From Candidatus Sumerlaeia bacterium (GTDB lineage Bacteria; Sumerlaeota; Sumerlaeia; JADFCW01), in assembly GCA_026415575.1 (NCBI GenBank), contig JAOAGV010000027.1:1-44401 (forward strand): a DNA stretch of 44,401 bases, in the 5' to 3' direction. Every line of letters begins with the position of its first letter. Positions within the stretch are counted from its first letter, which is position 1. Of the stretch, positions 9,053 through 16,361 are shown in pieces. A program made the translations under genes and the position numbers. The notes beneath the pieces were generated by a model. It saw nothing but the letters and a program-made list of their open reading frames with translations. It was not told the origin of the DNA and made no database searches.

Positions 9053-9353
9053 GAACCTTTCGGGGAACTCACGCAAGACGCCAAGATTCAAAAAAACTGT
9101 TGTTGACTCAGATGAGTTCCACGAGTCACTCAAAGAGACAAGTTTTCCCTTGCGGCCGGGCGGATCGGTTTGGTAGCAAACAGTGTCTTTATGCAGGGTC
9201 AATAGAACAAATCTGGGTTCAATTGCTTGCATAAAGCTATAAGTTCCAACACTACACACGTCTCCGGATGGGGCCGGCGGTGTCATTCGATCGGCGGATG
9301 ATGGCGGCTTCAGACGACGGAGGCGGCGGAATCAACCAAGGGGGTCCCACCGA
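9053..9353 (+). other. rpsB leader region, with a possible 29-residue upstream ORF
   Basis: This 301-nt stretch has no established gene. An ATG-initiated frame of 30 codons (9268-9357) ends in a TGA that overlaps the rpsB ATG. It lacks a Shine-Dalgarno and may be chance. Possible promoter pieces are TTGACT (9103-9108) and TATAAG (9238-9243), but they do not form a correctly spaced pair. I cannot identify a defined S2 leader structure. Confidence 0.2.
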
Positions 9354-10301
9354 ATGATCAACATCTCCATGAAGCAGTTGCTCGAAGCGGGCGTCCACTT
9401 CGGCCACCAGAGCCGTCGCTGGAATCCCAAGATGAAGAAGTATATCTTCACCGAGCGAAACGGTATCTACATTATTGACCTGAAAAAGACGATCAAGTTG
9501 TTGCGCGACGCCTACAAGTTTGTGCGCGACAGCGTGGCCGAGGGCAAGAGCCTCTTGTTTGTCGGCACGAAGAAGCAGGCGCGCGACAGCGTGGCCGAAG
9601 CGGCCATTTCCTGTCAGATGCATTACGTCAACAATCGCTGGCTGGGCGGCATGCTGACCAATTTCCGCACCATCCGCCGCAGTGTCCAGCGCCTCCTCGA
9701 CATCGAAAAGATGGAAGCCGACGGCACCTTGGACCTTTACACCAAGAAAGAACGGGCGGCAATCCTGAAGGAAAAAGCAGGCTTGGAAAAAAACCTGTCC
9801 GGCGTCAAACGCATGACCACCCTCCCCGACATGCTGTTTGTCGTGGACCCGCACAAGGAGGAAATCGCCGTTCGTGAAGCCAACCGCCTGCGCATTCCGG
9901 TCATTGCCATTGTGGACACCAACTGCGATCCGGATCCGATTGACTGGGTGATTCCGGGTAACGACGATGCCATTCGTGCCGTCAAGCTGATCGCGCAGAA
10001 AATGGCCGAAGCGTGCATCGAGGGCCGGCAGGCACTCGAAGCCGCCGGCGGAGCGGTCGAAGCCGAAGGCAGAGCGGTCGAAGTCGGCCCGGTTTATGAG
10101 GATGTCGAGGAAAAATACGGACAGTATCGGACGGCGGAAGAAGCGGCCGAAGAAGAGGTCGAGTACGTCTCGCGCACGGAGGCCGAGGCACTGGCGGGCG
10201 AAATCGAGGAAGAGGCCAAGCCCGAGCAAGTCGAAGAGAAACCCAAACCGGCGCGTCGCGCCAGGGCGCGGGCCGCTGTCGAAGACAGCAGGGAAGCATA
10301 G
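9354..10301 (+). CDS. rpsB: 30S ribosomal protein S2 with acidic C-terminal extension
   Basis: S2 binds the 30S head-body junction and S1. The start, [22 protein letters not shown], and the block [15 protein letters not shown] are S2 hallmarks, as are [20 protein letters not shown] and [22 protein letters not shown]. The usual S2 domain ends near residue 230. The remaining 85 or so residues are strongly acidic (runs such as [10 protein letters not shown] and [17 protein letters not shown]), and then turn basic with Ala/Arg. The ATG follows AAGGGGG. It is the first gene of the rpsB-tsf-pyrH-frr block. Confidence 0.98.
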   Translation: MINISMKQLLEAGVHFGHQSRRWNPKMKKYIFTERNGIYIIDLKKTIKLLRDAYKFVRDSVAEGKSLLFVGTKKQARDSVAEAAISCQMHYVNNRWLGGMLTNFRTIRRSVQRLLDIEKMEADGTLDLYTKKERAAILKEKAGLEKNLSGVKRMTTLPDMLFVVDPHKEEIAVREANRLRIPVIAIVDTNCDPDPIDWVIPGNDDAIRAVKLIAQKMAEACIEGRQALEAAGGAVEAEGRAVEVGPVYEDVEEKYGQYRTAEEAAEEEVEYVSRTEAEALAGEIEEEAKPEQVEEKPKPARRARARAAVEDSREA

Positions 10302-10304
10302 CAG

Positions 10305-10328
10305 GTCCGGCCTTCTTTTGGCCGGGAC
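10305..10328 (+). promoter_or_regulatory. Hairpin between rpsB and tsf, possible attenuator
   Basis: GTCCGGCC (10305-10312), loop TTCTTTT, GGCCGGGAC (10320-10328): an 8-bp GC-rich stem with one bulge directly after the rpsB stop. No T-run follows, so it is more likely a partial attenuator or mRNA-processing stem than a full terminator. In E. coli, rpsB-tsf readthrough is also limited at this position. Confidence 0.4.
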
Positions 10329-10400
10329 ATCAAACATCGCCCGGCATAGACTCGAGAAGACGGGCGATCAGGTCGGGGCCTGAGAGGAGAAAAGACACCC

Positions 10401-11006
10401 ATGGCAGAAGTAACATCTGAAATGGTACGGCAGTTGCGCGAAAAAACCGGCGCAGGCATGCTGGACTGCAAGAAAGCGCTCGAAGCATCGGGCGGGGATA
10501 TGAACAAGGCGGTGGACTGGCTGCGCGAGAAAGGGCAGGCCATTGCCCAGAAAAAATCGTCGCGCGCAACCAAGCAGGGCCGCATCCATTCGTACATTCA
10601 CCACACGGGCACGGTCGGCGTGCTGATCGAATTGAACTGCGAGACCGATTTTGTCGCCCGCAATCCGGAGTTCCACGAGCTGGCCACCGACCTTGCCATG
10701 CACGTGGCGGCGCGCGCCCCCCGCTATTTGTCGCGCGACGAGGTTCCGGCGGATGTCCTTGACCGCGAAAGAGCGATTTACCGCCAGCTGGCCCTCAACG
10801 AAGGCAAACCGGAAAAGATTGTGGACAAAATTGCCGAGGGCCGCCTCGCCAAATTTTACGAGGAAAACTGCCTGCTCGACCAGCCGTTTATTCGCGAGGA
10901 AAAAACAACCGTCGGCGACCTGATCAAGCAAAAGATTGCCAAGATGGGCGAAAACATCACTCTGCGCCGCTTTGTGCGCTATCAGTTGGGCGAGGAAATC
11001 AGTTAG
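10401..11006 (+). CDS. tsf: Translation elongation factor Ts
   Basis: EF-Ts is the nucleotide-exchange factor of EF-Tu. The N-terminal UBA-like domain contains the signature [19 protein letters not shown], and the next block, [13 protein letters not shown], contacts EF-Tu. At 201 residues it is of the short type with one core subdomain, as in Thermus and many other phyla, rather than the ~280-residue E. coli form. The ATG at 10401 follows GAGAGGAGAAAA. It lies 99 nt after rpsB with a hairpin between. Confidence 0.98.
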   Translation: MAEVTSEMVRQLREKTGAGMLDCKKALEASGGDMNKAVDWLREKGQAIAQKKSSRATKQGRIHSYIHHTGTVGVLIELNCETDFVARNPEFHELATDLAMHVAARAPRYLSRDEVPADVLDRERAIYRQLALNEGKPEKIVDKIAEGRLAKFYEENCLLDQPFIREEKTTVGDLIKQKIAKMGENITLRRFVRYQLGEEIS

Positions 11007-11088
11007 TCCGGAGCGTGCTCGACAGGATTCCGGCGCGGGTCTCGCTGCCTGCCCGGCAATCCGCAACAGGTCGGACGGGGAAAGCGCC

Positions 11089-11820
11089 ATGCGCAATCGG
11101 TTCAAGTATCGCCGGCCTTTGCTCAAACTCAGCGGCGAAATGCTGGGCGGCCCCGCCGCCCAAGGACTTCATCGCGCGACCCTTCAATCGCTGGCGCGCC
11201 AAATCGCCGGCCTCCGTCGCGCAGGTGTGGAAATGGCTTTGGTCGTGGGCGGCGGCAATATCTTTCGCGGCCACCGCAACGACGTCCCCGAAATCTCCAA
11301 ACCCGCCGCCGACGACATAGGCATGCTGGCCACGCTGATCAATGCCTTGGCGCTGCGCGAGTATATTGCCGCCGAAGGCGCACCGTGCACCGTGCTGTCG
11401 GCGCTGGATATGCCCAAGATTGCCGACCGGTTTACCGTGCGCCGCGCCCGTGAACTTCTGGCCGAAGGCCATGCACTCATTCTGGCCGGCGGAACGGGCA
11501 ATCCCTTTTTCACAACAGACACGGCGGCAGCCCTGCGCGCAGCCGAACTGGATGCCGACGTGCTCCTGAAGGCCACCAATGTCGAAGGCGTCTATTCCAA
11601 AGACCCCCGCACCCATGCCGATGCCGTCCTCTATCGCAATTTGGACTTTCATACCGTGATAGCCAACAATCTGGCCGTTATGGATACCAGCGCCGTGGCC
11701 CTGTGCCGCGATGCCAACATTCCTATTGTGGTGTTTAATCTCCTTCGCCCGCGAGCCATTGCCGCCGTATTGCGCGGGCAACGCATCGGAACGCTTGTGC
11801 AAGGGAACCCAAAGCAGTGA
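11089..11820 (+). CDS. pyrH: Uridylate kinase (UMP kinase)
   Basis: PyrH phosphorylates UMP to UDP, a hexameric amino-acid-kinase-fold enzyme feeding pyrimidine and UDP-sugar supply. Visible motifs are LLKLSGEMLGG near the N-terminus, VVGGGNIFRGH, DDIGMLATLINALALREY, LAGGTGNPFFTTDTAAALRA and LKATNVEGVYSKDPR. The length is 243 residues, normal for PyrH. The frame is open upstream to 10936, inside tsf, but the ATG at 11089 matches the family start. It has GGGGAAAG upstream. The tsf-pyrH gap is 82 nt. Confidence 0.97.
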   Translation: MRNRFKYRRPLLKLSGEMLGGPAAQGLHRATLQSLARQIAGLRRAGVEMALVVGGGNIFRGHRNDVPEISKPAADDIGMLATLINALALREYIAAEGAPCTVLSALDMPKIADRFTVRRARELLAEGHALILAGGTGNPFFTTDTAAALRAAELDADVLLKATNVEGVYSKDPRTHADAVLYRNLDFHTVIANNLAVMDTSAVALCRDANIPIVVFNLLRPRAIAAVLRGQRIGTLVQGNPKQ

Positions 11821-11877
11821 GACGCCGGCCACGTGCCGACCGTCCGGCGACATCATGATTTGGAAAGGTGAACGGTC

Positions 11878-12435
11878 ATGCTGAAAGAAATCCACAAACA
11901 AGCCCAGGAGAAAATGAAAAAGGCCATCGAAGCGCTCGAACGGGAGTTCAAAACGCTCCGCACCTCCCGCGCCTCCGTCGGCCTTGTGGATCACCTTGTC
12001 GTGTCGGCCTACGGCACGGACACCCCGCTCAAGAGCGTCGCCACAATTACCACACCCGACGCCCGAACCATCCAGATTCAGCCATGGGACCGCAACCTCG
12101 TCGGCGCCATCGAAAAGGCGATTCTGGCGGCCAACTTGGGCCTCACTCCCAACAACGACGGCCGCGTCATCCGCCTGAACATGCCGATTCTCACCGAAGA
12201 GCGCCGCAAGGAACTGGTCAAAGTTGCCCACAAAATGGCCGAAGATGCCCGTGTGGCCGTTCGGAACATCCGCCGCCACGCCAACGAAGAAATCAAAGCC
12301 ACCGAAAAGCGCCACGAAATCTCCGAAGACGACCGTGAACTGGCTGTCAAAGATATTCAAAAACTGACCGATGATTTCATCAAACAGGTGGACAGCGTCC
12401 TTGCCGCCAAAGAAAAGGAAATCATGGAAGTGTAA
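11878..12435 (+). CDS. frr: Ribosome recycling factor
   Basis: RRF splits post-termination ribosomes together with EF-G. The 185-residue product shows the family blocks MKKAIEALEREFKTLRTSRAS, TPDARTIQIQPWDRNLVGAIEKAI and GRVIRLNMPILTEERRKELV, and a helical C-terminus DIQKLTDDFIKQVD. The ATG follows AAAGGTG at 8 nt. It lies 57 nt after pyrH, the standard order. Confidence 0.98.
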   Translation: MLKEIHKQAQEKMKKAIEALEREFKTLRTSRASVGLVDHLVVSAYGTDTPLKSVATITTPDARTIQIQPWDRNLVGAIEKAILAANLGLTPNNDGRVIRLNMPILTEERRKELVKVAHKMAEDARVAVRNIRRHANEEIKATEKRHEISEDDRELAVKDIQKLTDDFIKQVDSVLAAKEKEIMEV

Positions 12436-12572
12436 CAGGAAATCCCCGTCGCACATTCGCACCAAGTAAAACGGCAGCGGGAAGGGCGGGGGCAAAGGTT
12501 ATTGAAGGAACGAGAACAAGAGGGCTAAAGTAAAACAGGCGGACGCAACCAACAACCAAACAAAAAAGCCGG

Positions 12573-12617
12573 TCCTGTCCATCCCGTCCACTCTGTCCAC
12601 TCCGCCCATGCTATCCA
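12573..12617 (-). repeat. 9-nt-period degenerate repeat, copy 3
   Basis: Five consecutive 9-nt units ending in CCA: TCCTGTCCA, TCCCGTCCA, CTCTGTCCA, CTCCGCCCA, TGCTATCCA. They are read here on the plus strand as GTCCA, i.e. the reverse orientation to the copies at 1952 and 7664. The tract ends 12 nt before the uppS start. Confidence 0.7.
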
Positions 12618-12629
12618 TTGTGAGCAGCC

Positions 12630-13408
<779 letters not shown>

Positions 13409-13409
<1 letters not shown>

Positions 13410-14269
13410 TGAAAGGTAAATTGGCGCACCGTACTCTCACGGCCGCTGTTTTTTTGAGTTTCTTTTTTCTTTCCTTCCATGTTCGCGGCTTGGAATGGCT
13501 GTTCGCCGTGCTGGTCGGCCTGTTCGGGGTGATGTGCGTCATCGAATTGGGCCGGCTGCTTTGCGCGCTGCGCTTTCGGTTTCCATTCGCCCTCTGTCTG
13601 GCGGCCGTTTTGCTGCTGCTTTACGACGGTTTTGCGTCCCGGCTCAGCCATGCAGTGCCCATCCTGGCTGGAACCCTTATTGTTTTGTTGAGCGACCGGG
13701 TCAGACGAAGCGACTTGGAACGCATGGCCTGCGAAGTCAGCACCGCCTTTCTCGCCGTGGTCTATGTAGGCCTGCCCACAGGCATGGCCGCCGCGCTGTC
13801 CCAGATGCACGATCCGGTGTCCCAACAGGCTGTCGGAGAAGGATTGCTGCTGTTCGTCATGGGCATCGCGTTTTGCGGCGATACAGCGGCCTATCTGGTT
13901 GGCAGCCGGTGGGGAAAAACTCCGTTCTTTCCCACCATCAGCCCCAAGAAAACCTTCGAGGGATTTGTGGCCGGCCTGATCGTTTCGTTTCTGCTGGCCG
14001 TCCTTGCACTGGCCGTGCTTCCAACGCTTCGCGGGTTTTTGGGATGGGGCCATGGGCTGATTCTCGGCGCCGTTCTCTCGGTGATGGTGCCGCTGGGCGA
14101 CTTGGCTGAGTCGCTGTTCAAACGCGAGGCCGGCTGGAAAAATTCGGGCGGCGAACTGACCGGCCACGGCGGCTTTCTCGACATGTTCGATTCGCTCCTG
14201 TTTTGCCTGCCCGTTCAATTCTGCTACGTTCAATATCTCGTTGTCCCGTTCCGGACGCTGCTTGATTAG
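13409..14269 (+). CDS. cdsA: Phosphatidate cytidylyltransferase
   Basis: CdsA makes CDP-diacylglycerol from phosphatidate and CTP in the inner membrane. The 286-residue product has about seven to eight hydrophobic segments. It carries the family region GDTAAYLVGSRWGKTPFFPT, followed by ISPKKTFEG, the cytoplasmic PLGDLAESLFKREAGWKNSG and the terminal signature GHGGFLDMFDSLLF. The usual Arg-Ile of GHGGxxDRxDS is replaced by Met-Phe here. The ATG at 13409 overlaps the uppS TAA, with GGGGAGG inside uppS as its Shine-Dalgarno. In many bacteria dxr and rseP follow; here they do not. Confidence 0.95.
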
Positions 14270-14270
14270 C

Positions 14271-14385
14271 AGCCTGTCGGAGAACGCATGTAGTTCACTT
14301 TAGTGGGCGAGCCGGGCAGAAAAACCCACAAAAGCGGGAACTACAGGCTTCCCGACCGACGTTCCGAGAGGTTCCCGGCAGGCTT
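14271..14385. repeat. Structured repeat family with CTTTAGTGGG hairpin, copy A
   Basis: It begins right after the cdsA stop. Ends AGCCTGTCGGAGAAC (14271) and GTTCCCGGCAGGCTT (ending 14385) are near-perfect inverted repeats. Inside, TAGTTC (14291) pairs with GGGAACTA (14336-14343), and GTGGG (14303-14307) pairs with CCCAC (14325-14329). Two related copies lie at 26937 and 35834. The gap 14270-14724 (455 nt) holds this copy, the 96-nt element, a candidate promoter and no gene. Confidence 0.65.
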
Positions 14386-14386
14386 C

Positions 14387-14482
14387 TAAGAGCCTATCCG
14401 GAAACGTGGCTTGGCCGTCTCGGCCAAGATGCTTGGGCGGCACGCCCAAGCCACGATCGAACGGTTTTCAGATAGACTCTTA
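14387..14482. repeat. 96-nt three-stem palindromic element (MITE-like)
   Basis: The ends TAAGAGCCTATCCGGAAA and TTTTCAGATAGACTCTTA are inverted repeats matching at 15 of 18 positions. Within them CGTGGCTTGG (14405) pairs with CCAAGCCACG (to 14455). Two perfect inner hairpins occupy the middle: CTTGGCCG-TCT-CGGCCAAG (14410-14428) and GCTTGGGCG-GCA-CGCCCAAGC (14431-14451). The outer and inner pairings are partly alternative, giving a cruciform or cloverleaf. Confidence 0.75.
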
Positions 14483-14659
14483 GCACCCACTCAGCCGGTC
14501 TGTCGCAGGAAAATCTGGAGCGATGACAACTGATGCATTGTCAATAATCTACAGAATTCCGAACTCAGTCAATGATCTTGAGCCAGATTTTTGCACACAC
14601 AACAAGGCATAGACTCGAACCTTTCTGAAAAAAAATCTGCTCTGGGTATCATTCCTGCT

Positions 14660-14687
14660 TTGATTTGCGATTGGACGCTGTTATAGA
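14660..14687 (+). promoter_or_regulatory. Candidate promoter for the TVP38-family gene
   Basis: TTGATT (14660-14665), 16-nt spacer, TATAGA (14682-14687), 38 nt before the ATG. Each hexamer matches the consensus at four of six positions. Confidence 0.35.
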
Positions 14688-14724
14688 CTCCTGCCCGTGA
14701 TCCTTTGAGAGAACACGTGCAATC

Positions 14725-15504
14725 ATGTCCGACGACGCGACAATCCGAGAAACCGCCGAAAGCCGCCCGCGCGACTACTGGCGCCCCGTGGTGTTAATTG
14801 TCGCGGTGGTCGCAATTCTCATTTGGGCCGAAGCGACCGGCGTCTCGCGCCGTCTGGCCAACTTGCGCGAGTGGATTCGCTCCTTTGGAGCATTCGGCCC
14901 GGCGGTTTATGTTCTGGTCTATGTGGCCTCGACCGTGGTGGCAATCCCCGTAACCCCGCTGACCGTGGCGGCCGGGGCCATGTATGGATGGGTCTTTGCC
15001 ACGTTTCTGATCAGCATCGCCTCGCTCTTAGGGGCGAGCGCGTCGTTTCTGGTGGCCCGCTACTTTGCACGCGATGCCGTGACACATTGGTTGTCGCGCA
15101 ACGCACGGTTTCGGGAGATAGACCGCTTGACAGAAGAACACGGGATCATCATCGTGGCCTTGGCGCGGCTCGTTCCGATTCTGCCGTTCACCCTAGTCAA
15201 TTACGCATTTGGTCTGACCAGTGTTCGGTTTTGGACCTATGCCTGGTGGACGTGGCTGTGCCTGCTGCCCGCCAATGTCCTCTATGTTGTGGGGGCGGAC
15301 GCCGTCGCGCGCGGACTCGCCGAAGAACGCATTCCCTGGCTGCTGGTCTGCGTGTTTGTGTTCTTCATTTTGTTGACGGCGATCCTCGTTCGCTATGCCC
15401 GCGGGCGGTTGAAAGCCAGCACCGCCGGCGCGGGCAATCGAAATGCGGATGCGCCGAAAATAAACGACAAACAGATGGACGGTGCGGATACGACCAATCC
15501 CTGA
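14725..15504 (+). CDS. TVP38/TMEM64 (VTT/DedA superfamily) membrane protein
   Basis: The 259-residue polytopic inner-membrane protein has about six hydrophobic segments. The VTT-domain hallmarks are AIPVTPLTVAAGAMYGWVFA, then LGASASFLVARYFARD, and after a helical loop the motif RLVPILPFTLVNYAFGLTSV. DedA/VTT proteins are linked to lipid scrambling or proton-coupled transport; the specific role here is unknown. The C-terminal 30 residues are hydrophilic. A weak GAGAG precedes the ATG. It stands 84 nt before the azoreductase in the same direction; co-transcription is possible. Confidence 0.85.
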   Translation: MSDDATIRETAESRPRDYWRPVVLIVAVVAILIWAEATGVSRRLANLREWIRSFGAFGPAVYVLVYVASTVVAIPVTPLTVAAGAMYGWVFATFLISIASLLGASASFLVARYFARDAVTHWLSRNARFREIDRLTEEHGIIIVALARLVPILPFTLVNYAFGLTSVRFWTYAWWTWLCLLPANVLYVVGADAVARGLAEERIPWLLVCVFVFFILLTAILVRYARGRLKASTAGAGNRNADAPKINDKQMDGADTTNP

Positions 15505-15588
15505 CCATGAAATTGAACCATGATTTCCGGCAAGCTATCCACCGGTGTCGCACGTCAAAAAACGTCTCATCCAAAAAGGAGGGTTCCT

Positions 15589-16221
15589 ATGAGCACTGTT
15601 CTCTACATCCAAGCCTCGCCGCGGGGACGCCGTTCGCACTCCATTGCGGTTGCGGATGCGTTTCTCGATGCCTACCGCGCAACCCATCCGCAGGATGATG
15701 TTGCGACGCTTAATCTTTTCGCCGCACACCTGCCGCCCTTCGACGGCTTCGCCGTGCAAGCCAAATACGACATCCTGCACGGACAGAGCCTATCGGACGA
15801 GGCTCAGGCGGCGTGGAAAACCATTGAAATTATTATTGCTCAGTTCAAGGCCGCCGACAAATATGTCTGGGCTGTTCCCATGTGGAACTTCGGCATCCCC
15901 TACCGCCTCAAGCAGTATTTGGACCTAATAATCCAGCCAACCTACACATTTTCCTTCACGCCGGCCGAAGGCTACAAAGGCTTGGTGGTTGGAAAGCGGG
16001 CGTTTATCGCTTATGCGCGCGGGGGCGAATATCCCGAAGGCTCCCCGGCGGCTGGTCTGGACTTTCAAAAAAGGTATCTCGAGACGGCGCTGGGCTTCAT
16101 CGGCATAACAGACATTCGGTCGGTTGTTTGCGAGCCGATGTTGGCGGGCGGGCCGGCTGCCGCTGCCGAGAAACAACATCAGGCCGTTGCTAAGGCCCGC
16201 GAACTCGCAGCGGCTTTTTAG
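15589..16221 (+). CDS. azoR: FMN-dependent NADH:quinone oxidoreductase / azoreductase
   Basis: A flavodoxin-fold enzyme of 210 residues that reduces quinones and azo compounds with NAD(P)H using bound FMN. It shows the phosphate-binding ASPRGRRSHS (9-18), the FMN-contacting PMWNFGIPYRLKQYLD and the ARGGEYPEG loop, all in AzoR order. The ATG at 15589 is preceded by AAGGAGGG at ideal spacing; an earlier in-frame ATG at 15520 lacks one. It is convergent with the large secreted protein downstream. Confidence 0.92.
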   Translation: MSTVLYIQASPRGRRSHSIAVADAFLDAYRATHPQDDVATLNLFAAHLPPFDGFAVQAKYDILHGQSLSDEAQAAWKTIEIIIAQFKAADKYVWAVPMWNFGIPYRLKQYLDLIIQPTYTFSFTPAEGYKGLVVGKRAFIAYARGGEYPEGSPAAGLDFQKRYLETALGFIGITDIRSVVCEPMLAGGPAAAAEKQHQAVAKARELAAAF

Positions 16222-16260
16222 GCTCTTTTGTCTGAAAATCCAGCCAATTTGCGAAAATAT

Positions 16261-16322
16261 TTTCTAACCTCTACCCTCTTGCCTCTAACCTCTTTGGCTG
16301 TGGCCAAAGCCCACGGTGGGCT
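16261..16322. repeat. CT-rich dispersed repeat, copy 1, with a short hairpin
   Basis: The 36-nt segment 16261-16296 (TTTCTAACCTCTACCCTCTT and the following GCCTCTAACCTCTTTG) matches 22031-22066 at 32 of 36 positions, and similarity continues through a CCAAAG-CCAC block. AGCCCA-CGG-TGGGCT (16308-16322) followed by a T-rich run could end transcription of the azoreductase. Confidence 0.6.
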
Positions 16323-16361
16323 CTTGTGTTCTTTTGACCGTTTTGTTGCCGCCCAAAGGGC

